In this document: one piece after another, positions 21,741 through 30,397 of the stretch
How the letters are laid out: the number at the start of each line of letters is the position of its first letter
Numbering within the stretch: the stretch's first letter is position 1
Assembly: GCA_013298895.1 (NCBI GenBank)
Contig: JAAFJM010000025.1
Location: 1-32,774 of the forward strand
DNA from: Bacteroidota bacterium
GTDB lineage: Bacteria > Bacteroidota > Bacteroidia > UKL13-3
DNA: 32,774 nt
Direction of reading: 5' to 3'
The notes under the pieces: generated by a model
Database searches by the model: none
Seen by the model: only the letters and a program-made list of their open reading frames with translations
What the model was told of the DNA's origin: nothing
Program-made: the position numbers and the translations under genes

Positions 21741-23837
21741 ATGCAAATAGATATAGCTACACTTAAATTAGTATTATGTTTAATAAATATTTTAAATTTA
21801 TGTATTTTATTTATTCAGTATTTATCTAACAAAGAATATAAAGGCATTCTTCATTGGATTGCGGGTTTTGGCTTTATCGCCTTATCGCAAATAATTACAT
21901 TAGAATTTGTTTTTCCTCCACATAAGTTCACACCATTATTTTCCGACTTATCCATTGTTTTCGGATTCTCCATAGTTTTAGTTGGTATCAACTACTTTAT
22001 TTCTGCAAAGTACAATAATACTTTTCATCTAATTTCGGCAACCTTAGTACTGGTTATTATTGCTACTCTATACCTTAATGATTTATTACTGATAGAAAAA
22101 ATATTTCTTTCCCTCATAAAATCAATCATTTGCTTTCAAATTGTAGCCACCTTATGGTGCGCTAAAATTCCAACCATAAAAAGAACTACCAATTTTATAG
22201 GTATACTATTTTTCACCTATGCAAGTGTATTCTTATTACAATCAATTTCTATTTTAATTAATGGCATAAATACCAACCTAAACTCCCCTATTTTCATTGT
22301 AATTTATTTATTCTCCATCATAGTTGGTATCATTTCAACTTTTGGATTTACCTTTTTGGTAAATCAGCGATTAATAGGAGAAAGAGAAAAGGTAGAAAAT
22401 AATGCACAGCTAGTTCAGTATGCTGTAAACAATACCTTAGATGCAGTATATTGGGTAAAAAAAGATGGTACTTTTTTAGAATTGAATAAATCAGCACATA
22501 ATATTTTAGGATATACATACAAAGAACTTATGAACTTATCTGTTCCTGAAATTGACCCAGATTATAATAAGGAAATGTGGCCAAAGCATTGGGAAGAATT
22601 AAAAGAAAAAAAATCAATGACATTTCATAGTAAGCATCTTACTAAAGATGGAAGGATTATTCCAACCGAAGTAAATGCAAACTATATTTTTTTTAACGGA
22701 CAAGAGATTAACTGTGCATTTGTTAGGGATATTTCGGAGAGAAAAAAAGCAGAACAAAATCTTATTGCTACAAAAAATCACTTAAAAGCTATTTTAGATT
22801 CTGAGCCAGAATGTATAAAATTACTCAGTAGAGAAATGATACTTTTAGATATGAATCCTGCAGGGCTTGAAATGATAGGTGCAGATAATTTAGAACAAGT
22901 GCTAGGAAAAAGTGTTATAAGTATTGTTAAAAACGAATACCAAGATGCTTTTAAAAAACAAACCGAAAATGTTTTTAATGGTAAAAGTGGAGTAATAGAG
23001 TTTGAAATAATTGGTTTAAAAGGCGAGCATAAATGGTTAGAAACACACTCAGTTCCTATGAAAGATAACTCAGGAAAAATTATTTCACTATTAGCCATTA
23101 CAAGAGATATTACCGAACGTAAAAAATCTGAACAAAAAATGAATGAATTAATGGTTGATACCATTGATAAAAATAATCGTTTGCAAAATTTTGCACATAT
23201 AGTTTCACATAATATCAGGTCGCATGCAGCTAATTTTAGTGGTTTACTTGAAATTATAAAAGACGCTAAAAATGAGGACGAAAAGAAACTTTATTTTGAA
23301 TATTTAAATTCGAGTAGTGTTAAACTATCTGAAACAATAGATAATTTAAATGAAATTATTACAATTCAATCCAATAATTCATTGCCTATAGAAACAATCA
23401 ATTTAAAAACAGAAATTGATAAAACCATTAAATCGCAGAACTTTAGCATCTTAGAACATCATGTTTTAATTGAAAATAACATTTCACCAAATGTAGTAAT
23501 CAATTCTATTCCAGCTTATTTTGATAGCATTATATTAAATTTAATAACCAATGCCATAAAATACAGAGCAACAAACAGAACGCCCACCATAAAAATATCG
23601 AGTAAAGTAGAAAAAGATTACACTATTTTAGTAATTGAAGATAATGGAATAGGTATAGACCTGGAAAAAAATGGCGGTAAACTATTTGGAATGTATAAAA
23701 CTTTTAATGGCAACAGCGATGCAAAAGGAATTGGTTTGTTCATAACAAAAAATCAAATTGAAGCCATGAAAGGTAAAATAGAAGTAAGTAGCAAATTGGA
23801 TGTCGGTACCACTTTTATTATCTATTTTAAAAATTAA
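21741..23837 (+). CDS. Membrane PAS-PAS sensor histidine kinase
   Basis: The 698-residue protein has about seven membrane helices (8-28, 35-55, 68-88, 97-115, 118-140, 152-172, 183-207), a PAS domain (about 222-335, DAVYWVKKDGTFLELN, followed by VRDISERKKAEQ), a second PAS with PAC (about 343-463), and the kinase core. The H-box is NFAHIVSHNIRSH with phospho-acceptor H490. The ATPase has the N-box ILNLITNAIKY, G1 EDNGIGID, and G2 DAKGIGLFI. No response regulator is adjacent, so it is an orphan kinase. The seven-helix N-terminus and the two PAS domains could sense membrane or small-molecule signals, not identifiable here. The next gene is convergent, eight bases away. Confidence 0.94.
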   Translation: MQIDIATLKLVLCLINILNLCILFIQYLSNKEYKGILHWIAGFGFIALSQIITLEFVFPPHKFTPLFSDLSIVFGFSIVLVGINYFISAKYNNTFHLISATLVLVIIATLYLNDLLLIEKIFLSLIKSIICFQIVATLWCAKIPTIKRTTNFIGILFFTYASVFLLQSISILINGINTNLNSPIFIVIYLFSIIVGIISTFGFTFLVNQRLIGEREKVENNAQLVQYAVNNTLDAVYWVKKDGTFLELNKSAHNILGYTYKELMNLSVPEIDPDYNKEMWPKHWEELKEKKSMTFHSKHLTKDGRIIPTEVNANYIFFNGQEINCAFVRDISERKKAEQNLIATKNHLKAILDSEPECIKLLSREMILLDMNPAGLEMIGADNLEQVLGKSVISIVKNEYQDAFKKQTENVFNGKSGVIEFEIIGLKGEHKWLETHSVPMKDNSGKIISLLAITRDITERKKSEQKMNELMVDTIDKNNRLQNFAHIVSHNIRSHAANFSGLLEIIKDAKNEDEKKLYFEYLNSSSVKLSETIDNLNEIITIQSNNSLPIETINLKTEIDKTIKSQNFSILEHHVLIENNISPNVVINSIPAYFDSIILNLITNAIKYRATNRTPTIKISSKVEKDYTILVIEDNGIGIDLEKNGGKLFGMYKTFNGNSDAKGIGLFITKNQIEAMKGKIEVSSKLDVGTTFIIYFKN

Positions 23838-23845
23838 TTAAACAA

Positions 23846-24619
23846 TTACTCAAATCGTAAATGTTTAACTGATTCGCCAGAATCACGCAATTCAATTAAG
23901 GCATCAATTCCAATTTCAATATGTCGTTTTACATATTGAGCAGTAACTGCAGTATCACTTTTTGATGTTTTTACTCCATCAGGTGTCATTGGATTATCAC
24001 TTACCAACAGCAAAGCTCCTTTGGGAATACTATTCACAAAACCTACAATAAAAATAGTAGCCGTTTCCATATCAATAGCCATGGCGCGTGTTTTCTTTAA
24101 GTAATCTTTGAATTCATCATCATGCTCCCAAACCCTTCTGTTTGTGGTATAAACAGTTCCGGTCCAATAATCAACATCATGTTTTACAATGGTGGTGGAT
24201 ACCGCTTTTTGCATTCTAAATGAAGGTAAAGCAGGTATTTCAGGCATTATATAATCATTACTTGTGCCTTCTCCCCTTATTGCTGCAATGGGCAAAATTA
24301 AATCACCTAGTTTGGTTATCTTTTTTAAACCTCCACATTTACCTAAAAATAAAACTGCTTTTGGAGTAATGGCCGAAAGTAAATCCATTATGGTAGCTGC
24401 CATTGCACTTCCCATTCCAAAATTAATAATGGTGATATTCTCAGCTGTAGCCGACTGCATAGGCTTGTCGGTACCCATAATATTTACATTAAATTTTTGT
24501 GCGAAAATTTCAACATAGTTAAAAAAATTGGTAAGTAGAATGTATTCACCAAATTTATCAAGCTCTACGCCTGTATAGCGCGGAAGCCAATCATTTACAA
24601 TATCTTTTTTAGTTTTCAT
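23846..24619 (-). CDS. amn: AMP nucleosidase
   Basis: This enzyme splits AMP into adenine and ribose 5-phosphate. The 257-residue protein is one nucleoside-phosphorylase fold: NFGMGSA (66-72) for the phosphoribosyl group, FLGKCGGL (91-98), the DMETA segment (183-187) whose Glu contacts the ribose, and SDNPMTPDG (207-215). It matches the short AMP nucleosidase of Bacteroidota, which lacks the extra N-terminal domain of the ~480-residue E. coli Amn. A purine phosphorylase acting on another nucleoside is the alternative. The gene is alone on the minus strand, divergent from the ECF sigma gene. Confidence 0.88.
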   Translation of the reverse strand: MKTKKDIVNDWLPRYTGVELDKFGEYILLTNFFNYVEIFAQKFNVNIMGTDKPMQSATAENITIINFGMGSAMAATIMDLLSAITPKAVLFLGKCGGLKKITKLGDLILPIAAIRGEGTSNDYIMPEIPALPSFRMQKAVSTTIVKHDVDYWTGTVYTTNRRVWEHDDEFKDYLKKTRAMAIDMETATIFIVGFVNSIPKGALLLVSDNPMTPDGVKTSKSDTAVTAQYVKRHIEIGIDALIELRDSGESVKHLRFE

Positions 24620-24691
24620 TTAAACAATATTTTAATTTGCAATATTTAGCATTAATTATGCAAAAGCAATATTAAAAATTTATTTTTACCC

Positions 24692-24713
24692 AACCATAAC
24701 CATATACCATCGT
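24692..24713 (+). promoter_or_regulatory. Candidate ECF-type promoter before the sigma factor gene
   Basis: AACC at 24692-24695 and CGT at 24711-24713 are separated by 15 bases, the AAC/CGT layout common in ECF promoters. The stretch holds three ACCAT words (24694-24698, 24700 onward and 24706-24710). The distance to the sigma ATG is 61 bases. It would allow autoregulation; this is inference. Confidence 0.35.
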
Positions 24714-24774
24714 ATTAAGGTAAAAAATAACTAATTATTTAATTGCCTAACGAAAATAAATTTACTTAACTTTA

Positions 24775-25353
24775 ATGAAAATAGAGCTAGATCAGCTTAT
24801 AAGTTTATGTTTAAAACAAGATCGCAAGGCCGAAAGTGCTTTGTATAAATATTGTTTTACTAAACTTATGCCTATTTGCCATAAGTATTATAAAAGTAAA
24901 GACGATACCTTAGCACAAATAAATAAAGCGTTTTTAAAAATATTGAATAATTTAAGCAGTTTTGATGGCAATAAATCATTTGATGCATGGATAAAAACAA
25001 TAATGGTGAATACTATTATTGATGAATTTAGGGTAAATAAAAAACGTAATGCCTTGTTTATAGATAACAACAATGAACAAGTAGACCTTGATTTCCATCC
25101 ATTCAATTTAAACGAGGCTGAGGCTAAATTAACTGCTGCCGATATTCAGATTCATATTCAGCAATTACCTGAATCGAGTAAAATGGTATTTAACCTTTTT
25201 ACAGTTGATGGTTATAACCACAAAGAAATTGGTGAAATGTTGGGAATTAATGAAGGAACAAGCAAATGGCATTTAAATAATGCCAGAAAAATTTTAAAGA
25301 AAAAACTGATTGAAATGTTTCCTCAACTTAAAGAAAGGGAAAAACAAGCATGA
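24775..25353 (+). CDS. ECF-type RNA polymerase sigma factor
   Basis: The 192-residue protein has sigma-2 (about 15-88: SALYKYCFTKLMPICHKYY, KSFDAWIKTIMVNTIIDEFR) and sigma-4 (about 120-175: LPESSKMVFNLFTVDGYNHK, EIGEMLGINEGTSKWHLNNA). No sigma-3 is present, as expected for the extracytoplasmic-function class. The HTH in sigma-4 is well preserved. Its stop overlaps the start of the next gene (ATGA at 25350-25353), so the sigma factor and its probable anti-sigma protein are translated together. The regulon probably includes the operon itself. Confidence 0.95.
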   Translation: MKIELDQLISLCLKQDRKAESALYKYCFTKLMPICHKYYKSKDDTLAQINKAFLKILNNLSSFDGNKSFDAWIKTIMVNTIIDEFRVNKKRNALFIDNNNEQVDLDFHPFNLNEAEAKLTAADIQIHIQQLPESSKMVFNLFTVDGYNHKEIGEMLGINEGTSKWHLNNARKILKKKLIEMFPQLKEREKQA

Positions 25354-26567
25354 CAGATAACGAATTATATAATTTAATTAAAAACAAACTCAATAACCAA
25401 ACTTTTGAGTATGAAGATTCTTATTGGCAACAGGCCGAAAAGATGATTGATGCTCAGCGTTTTGAAAATAAAAAATTGGTTTGGTATAAATCGGCATTTT
25501 ATGTTGCTATAACTTCTGTTTTTGCATTATTAGGATGGTTTTTAGTTGAAAATAATAAAATCACCTCTCATCAAACAGCTATCAATACCATTACTGAAAA
25601 TGCTCAAATGCTGGAACTTGAATTAAAAAGTTCAGCTATTTACAGTCAACCTAAAGCTACTGAAGCTAATAAATCTGTTAACTCAAATAGTATTAATAGT
25701 AAGGAAAATTCAATATTAGTTGAATCAAATGATAAAAATAATGACACTAAAATTATAAGAACAGCTAAAGATAAATTACAAAACATTGAAACTTTTTTGG
25801 GTGATGAATTATCAATTAAAAATGAAGCTATTACTACTGAAAATATTGTTATTAATAACGAAGTTATGGTGGATGTTTTGCAAGGTAAAAACGCACAAAA
25901 AATTAGTTTAAATTTATTAGCTCCATCTTTCGATTTTACTCAAATTGATTTTATTAAATCGCCAATTAATTATAAAAACAGTTCAAAATTAAACAGTTAT
26001 TTTAACGCAAGTTTGGAAGCAGGAACCAATTCGTTTAATAATACATTTTCGACTAATTCATTTGGTTATTATGTTGGAGGTAGATTGTATTTTGATTTTG
26101 GTAAATTCTCGTTAAATACCAATTTGCATTACGAAAATATAAATCAAAATTTGGCTCCTCGTGAAATTATAAATAAAACATACGATTTTACATCAAATAC
26201 TACTAAAACTGTTATTAAAAACCAATCAATTGATTATGCTATTATTGGATTAAATGCTATGTATCCTGTTTACAAAAACCATAGCATTGGTATAGGTTTT
26301 CAATATGCTCGATTGATTAAAACCAACGATTTGTTTACCACCCAAAATTTAGAAAACAATACCATCACAAATAAAAGTACCAATAATTACAGTAATGGAA
26401 TTAATAAATCTGAAATTCAATTTACTTTAAATTACCAATTTAGATTTACCAAACATTTAGCTGTAAATGCTGCCTATGTTTATGGTTTAAATGATGTTTC
26501 AACCAATGAAACGGCTAATTATAAAAACAGAGGAGTTAAATTAGGTTTACAATACATTATAAAATAA
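25350..26567 (+). CDS. Predicted dual-membrane anti-sigma factor (anti-sigma head fused to an outer-membrane barrel)
   Basis: The 405-residue protein has four parts: a cytoplasmic head (1-44; LYNLIKNKLNNQTFEYEDSY, similar in character to anti-sigma domains), one membrane helix (46-66; YKSAFYVAITSVFALLGWFL), a long polar linker rich in Ser, Asn, Lys and Thr (about 67-200), and a C-terminal barrel (about 213-405) of alternating amphipathic strands ending GVKLGLQYIIK. It has no cleavable signal. If the barrel is inserted in the outer membrane, one chain spans the whole envelope and can pass a surface signal to the co-translated sigma factor. This is the plan of the Dma (dual membrane-spanning anti-sigma) proteins described in Bacteroides. 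Topology is inferred. Confidence 0.83.
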   Translation: MTDNELYNLIKNKLNNQTFEYEDSYWQQAEKMIDAQRFENKKLVWYKSAFYVAITSVFALLGWFLVENNKITSHQTAINTITENAQMLELELKSSAIYSQPKATEANKSVNSNSINSKENSILVESNDKNNDTKIIRTAKDKLQNIETFLGDELSIKNEAITTENIVINNEVMVDVLQGKNAQKISLNLLAPSFDFTQIDFIKSPINYKNSSKLNSYFNASLEAGTNSFNNTFSTNSFGYYVGGRLYFDFGKFSLNTNLHYENINQNLAPREIINKTYDFTSNTTKTVIKNQSIDYAIIGLNAMYPVYKNHSIGIGFQYARLIKTNDLFTTQNLENNTITNKSTNNYSNGINKSEIQFTLNYQFRFTKHLAVNAAYVYGLNDVSTNETANYKNRGVKLGLQYIIK

Positions 26568-26573
26568 TCTTTC

Positions 26574-27686
26574 ATGCGTTCAATAATATATTTCATTATC
26601 AGTTTTGCTATTTTAACAACAGGTTGTAAAACCAAAGAAGATCCAATTGGATATATTGGCACTGCTGAGTTTTATGCCAAAGGAATAATCAATAATAAAT
26701 CTGTTTTAATTGAAGCTGGCAACAATAATTTCATTATGCAAACTGAAAATGGAAAAGACAGTTTAAATATAAATACTTACACAGGTTCATTGGTTAGCAC
26801 ATGTGCTAATTGCAAGGAAAAATTAAGTATTACAATTCGTAATTTTGAAATAGGAAATACTAGCAATTGGCTTTTAGATTCAGTATTTAAGCAAGGCATT
26901 ATTTATAGTTATTACAAAGATGAATTGCCACCAAGTGCCTATAAAATTATTTTAAAAAATGAATCCGTAGGTATTGGTAATGTAGATTATAAATGGGATT
27001 TTGGTGATGGGTTTGGCAGTTTATCAACTGATCCTGAATTTGTATTTAAAACGGATGGTAAGAAAAACATAAAACTAACGGCAGATTTTAAAGATGTTAA
27101 TTGCTCTTCAACCATTGAAACACCTGTATACATAGATGGTAACAACTTAAATGGCTATATCGACTATACTTATCAAAACATAGGTAATAATGTATTTAGA
27201 TGCAATGTTATCAATGCAGATTCAAGTACGCACAAATTTGTTTGGCAATATTTAAATCAAACCAATTCATTTCCGAAAGGCAATTATTTTGATTTACCTG
27301 CATTTGCTAATGAAGGGGTATATAAAGTAGATTTATTAGCCATAAATAAAAGTACAAATGATACCACACTTGTATCAAAAAATTTAGCTACTGCCGCAAA
27401 TACGAATTGTGTTTCAAATTTTTCATACAGTTTAATACCTATTCGAGATACACTTCAGTTTAATAAGGTAATAATTGATTATACTGCTCCTGATGGAACT
27501 TATTATTCTTCAAAGTATTTAGAGCAGTTTACAGGTTTTGTTATTCAAGAAATTACAAATTACAAAGACATGGTAACTGTTAAAAAAACAATTAAAGTAA
27601 AGGTTTTATTTACTTGCAATGTTAGTGATGGAACCACCACCATTGAGTTAAAAGACATCAATGCTGTGTTTGCATTTTCTTATTAA
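26574..27686 (+). CDS. PKD-domain lipoprotein, third gene of the sigma operon
   Basis: The 370-residue protein starts with a lipoprotein signal (SFAILTTGC, lipidated C18). Residues about 25-115 are a beta-rich domain with a CANCKEK pair (C77, C80). A PKD-type domain follows with WDFGDG at 141-146, then a second immunoglobulin-like region and a C-terminal strand-rich part (about 280-370). It carries no catalytic motif and is likely on the outer membrane or exposed. It is six bases after the anti-sigma stop, so it is part of the same operon and is a candidate partner or ligand for the barrel. No homologous function is known to me. Confidence 0.82.
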   Translation: MRSIIYFIISFAILTTGCKTKEDPIGYIGTAEFYAKGIINNKSVLIEAGNNNFIMQTENGKDSLNINTYTGSLVSTCANCKEKLSITIRNFEIGNTSNWLLDSVFKQGIIYSYYKDELPPSAYKIILKNESVGIGNVDYKWDFGDGFGSLSTDPEFVFKTDGKKNIKLTADFKDVNCSSTIETPVYIDGNNLNGYIDYTYQNIGNNVFRCNVINADSSTHKFVWQYLNQTNSFPKGNYFDLPAFANEGVYKVDLLAINKSTNDTTLVSKNLATAANTNCVSNFSYSLIPIRDTLQFNKVIIDYTAPDGTYYSSKYLEQFTGFVIQEITNYKDMVTVKKTIKVKVLFTCNVSDGTTTIELKDINAVFAFSY

Positions 27687-27694
27687 TTTTAGGT

Positions 27695-28081
27695 TTACTT
27701 TTCATAAAACTCAATGGGTAAACCATCAGGGTCGGCTATAAAAGTGAATTTTTTATTGGTAAATTCATCAATTCTTATTGGTTCAATATCAATATTAAGG
27801 GAATTCATTTTACTAACTACTTCCATTAAATTATTTACCTCAAATGCCAAATGCCTTAATCCAGAAGCTTCTGGTCGGCTTGATCTTTTTGGAGGATTAG
27901 GAAATGAAAAAAGTTCAACTACGTAATTTCCGTTTAAAGCCAAATCAAGCTTATAGGAATCTCGCTCTGCCCTGAAAGTTTCATTCAAAATTTCTAAGCC
28001 AATAACTGCTGTATAAAACTGCTTTGAAACAGCGTAATTACTACAAATAATAGCGATATGATGTATTTTATTAATAATCAA
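27695..28081 (-). CDS. VOC (glyoxalase/YaeR-like) metalloenzyme
   Basis: The 128-residue protein is a vicinal-oxygen-chelate fold with two beta-alpha-beta-beta-beta halves. Likely metal ligands are H8 (KIHHIAI), E56 (VVELF), H77 (GLRHLAF) and E124 (PIEFYE), the complete glyoxalase set. The pattern ADPDGLPIEFYE is typical of the YaeR/GloA2 subgroup. The start is TTG (CAA at 28079-28081); an in-frame TAG six bases upstream and a domain start right after it exclude an earlier ATG. It is the last gene of a three-gene minus-strand operon and follows the AsnB-like gene with only six bases between. Its substrate is unknown. Confidence 0.88.
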   Translation of the reverse strand: MIINKIHHIAIICSNYAVSKQFYTAVIGLEILNETFRAERDSYKLDLALNGNYVVELFSFPNPPKRSSRPEASGLRHLAFEVNNLMEVVSKMNSLNIDIEPIRIDEFTNKKFTFIADPDGLPIEFYEK

Positions 28082-28087
28082 ATTATA

Positions 28088-29344
28088 CTACGTTTTTAAC
28101 TTTTTCTTTTTAGCACTTGGGAACAATATATTATTTAAAATAAGTCTGTAACCTGGCGAGTTTGGATGTAAGTTTAAATCGGTTGGTGGTTCACCAACCA
28201 TATGCTGATAATCTTCAGGGTCATGTCCTCCATAAAAAGTCCAAGTACCTTTACCTAAACTGCCATGTATATATCTTGCTTCTTTCAGTTGTTTATTTTC
28301 GCCCAAAATAAGCACATCACTTTTAATAAATTGTTTTCTAAAAGCAGTAGTTTGACCCATAAAGCCTTTAACTGTGCTAGTGTGGTTTTGACATAACATA
28401 GTTGGTACTAAATCCCATTTTGCCGAAAATTCAAATAAAGAAAACACATCGTTTTCTTCATTTACAGGTCTGGTATCTGGTGTTGCGTCTATGTATGAAT
28501 ATTCGTACTCAAAAGGATTCATAACTAAGTTAAAATCCTTAAAGGCAATAGTTTTGCTAAAATCAAGTTTAGCATTAGCGTCATGGTCAGCTGGATCGCC
28601 ATCAAAAATACTTTCGCAAATATCAATTCCATCGGCTGCCATGGCAATATCGTAGGTATCTGTAGCGCTGCACATTGCAAATAAAAATCCGCCACCTAAT
28701 GTAAAATCTCTTATTTTTTTTGCTGCTGCTAATTTAAGTTCTGATACTTTTTTAAAACCATGTTTAGCTGCCATAGATTCATTTTCTTTAACTTCAGCCT
28801 GATACCAAGCAGTGTTGGCAAACTGCGCATAAAACTTACCATATTGACCAGTAAAGTCTTCATGATGCAAGTGAAGCCAATCGTACTTTACTAATTTATC
28901 GCTCAATAATTCATCATCAAAAACAACCTCGTATGGAATTTCTGCATAAGTTAAAACCATGGTTACTGCATCATCCCAAGGTTGTTTGGTTTTAGGAGAA
29001 TAAACAGCAATTTTCGGAGCTTTATATAATTTTACTAACTCCATATTAACATCGGGTTTAGCTATTTGTAATAATATTTCTGAAACTTGAGCTTCGCTAA
29101 TAATTTCATAACTAATGCCTCTAATCTTTAATTCTCGTTCATAAACTTGGTCGTAACCAAACATAAAACTGCCTGCTTTGTAGTTTAAAAGCCAATCTAC
29201 TTCAATGTCTTTTTGTAAAATCCAAAATGCCAATCCGTATGCCTTCAAATGATTTTTTTGTCCTTCATCCATTGGAATTAATATACGGCTAGCAAAACTA
29301 GATAAGGAACAAAATAGGAATAGTATAACTAATAGTTTACGCAT
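28088..29344 (-). CDS. Secreted AsnB-like family protein, amidotransferase-fold, function unclear
   Basis: The 418-residue protein has a signal peptide (MRKLLVILFLFCSLSSFAS). Conserved-looking blocks are LIPMDEGQKNHLKAYGLAFW, PWDDAVTMVLTYAEIPYEV, YDWLHLHHEDFTGQYG, FLFAMCSATDTYD with a possible nucleophile C225 in a glutamine-amidotransferase-like elbow, and WTFYGGHDPEDYQH near the end. Proteins like this are labelled asparagine synthetase B in Bacteroidota, but the signal peptide and lack of an AsnB synthetase domain argue against asparagine synthesis. A secreted cysteine hydrolase or a non-catalytic binding protein is possible. The gene overlaps the upstream DUF2520 gene by eight bases. Confidence 0.78.
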   Translation of the reverse strand: MRKLLVILFLFCSLSSFASRILIPMDEGQKNHLKAYGLAFWILQKDIEVDWLLNYKAGSFMFGYDQVYERELKIRGISYEIISEAQVSEILLQIAKPDVNMELVKLYKAPKIAVYSPKTKQPWDDAVTMVLTYAEIPYEVVFDDELLSDKLVKYDWLHLHHEDFTGQYGKFYAQFANTAWYQAEVKENESMAAKHGFKKVSELKLAAAKKIRDFTLGGGFLFAMCSATDTYDIAMAADGIDICESIFDGDPADHDANAKLDFSKTIAFKDFNLVMNPFEYEYSYIDATPDTRPVNEENDVFSLFEFSAKWDLVPTMLCQNHTSTVKGFMGQTTAFRKQFIKSDVLILGENKQLKEARYIHGSLGKGTWTFYGGHDPEDYQHMVGEPPTDLNLHPNSPGYRLILNNILFPSAKKKKLKT

Positions 29345-30110
29345 AATTGTTTTCTTTTAATTCGAATATACTTTTACTCATTAATTCATACAAATCTTTT
29401 GTGTGAGTGTTTTGTAATAAACTTAAGTGTTTTTGCATGGTGCTTATATCGTTTCTAATTGCTGGCCCTGTTTGAATTTTACTAGGCTCAAAGTTAAACG
29501 AATTATTGATAGCTTTAGTTAACAAATGCTGCAAAATTGAATAATCCAATTGCTGCAAATCTAACTCTTGTTTTGCCAATGCAATTAAGTGATTACTAAA
29601 ATTATTGGTAATGGTAGCTGCCAAGTGCAAATATTGACGTTCTGCACTGCTTATTTTATTTACATTTTTTGAAAGCCTATCGGCAAATGCCTCTATTATT
29701 CTATAATTTTCTTCGCTATTTGCTTCAATACAAATAGGAGTGTTTTTAAAATCGCTAAATGAATTTTTATTGATACTTTCAATTGGCCAAAAAACAGCTT
29801 GATTGATTTGTTTATTGAGTTCTGATATTGACTTTAAACCTGAGCAGTGTACTACTAAACCGTCTACTATTGGCAAATTATTGGCCACCTCATTAATTGA
29901 ATCATCGTTTATACAAAGCAGGTATAAATCGGCATTAGTTGGTATTTCACTTATACTCTGATAAGCTTTTACATTAAAATTATTTGCCAAAGCAATACTA
30001 TTTTCCTTGGTTTTTGAAAATATTCCTACAATTTCAACATCTGTATTCAAACATGAAGTTAAAATAGCAAATGCCATATTTCCACTACCTAAAATAATTA
30101 CTTGCATCAT
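29337..30110 (-). CDS. Rossmann-like DUF2520 protein
   Basis: The 257-residue protein has an N-terminal nucleotide-binding fold with VIILGSGNMAFAI (G8, G10, N11) and the strand-turn DLYLLCINDDSI. Then come VVHCSGL and AVFWPIESI, and a C-terminal helical half (about 150-257; HLAATITNNFSNHL, GPAIRNDISTMQKHL) which is DUF2520. The family resembles F420/NADP oxidoreductases and ketopantoate reductases in fold; its reaction is not established. ATG at 30110 is used; a second ATG at the next codon is equally possible. It opens a coupled operon with the AsnB-like and VOC genes. Confidence 0.86.
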   Translation of the reverse strand: MMQVIILGSGNMAFAILTSCLNTDVEIVGIFSKTKENSIALANNFNVKAYQSISEIPTNADLYLLCINDDSINEVANNLPIVDGLVVHCSGLKSISELNKQINQAVFWPIESINKNSFSDFKNTPICIEANSEENYRIIEAFADRLSKNVNKISSAERQYLHLAATITNNFSNHLIALAKQELDLQQLDYSILQHLLTKAINNSFNFEPSKIQTGPAIRNDISTMQKHLSLLQNTHTKDLYELMSKSIFELKENNYA

Positions 30111-30397
30111 AAATTAAAATGAAAAATATTTTTTTTCAAATCAAGCTAAAAAAAGCCTAATGCAATAACAGATTTGATGGTTATTTATTTTTTTAATTTT
30201 ATAACAAAACTCTACTCTCTAATGCGCTGATTATTATTTTTTTGTGTGTTTTGTAAATTTTATAAAATTTAATTTATAAAAATAAACGGCAATTCAAATA
30301 CTCTATTATTTTTAATTTTATGGTATTAAAAAATCTCAAATACTGTTTTAGTTTGATTTTGTAAACTATATTGCACCTTAAATAATGAATAATTAAT

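Noticed and set aside
24767-24774. TAACTTTA as -7 promoter of the sigma gene.
   Set aside because: It touches the ATG, so transcription would start inside the gene.
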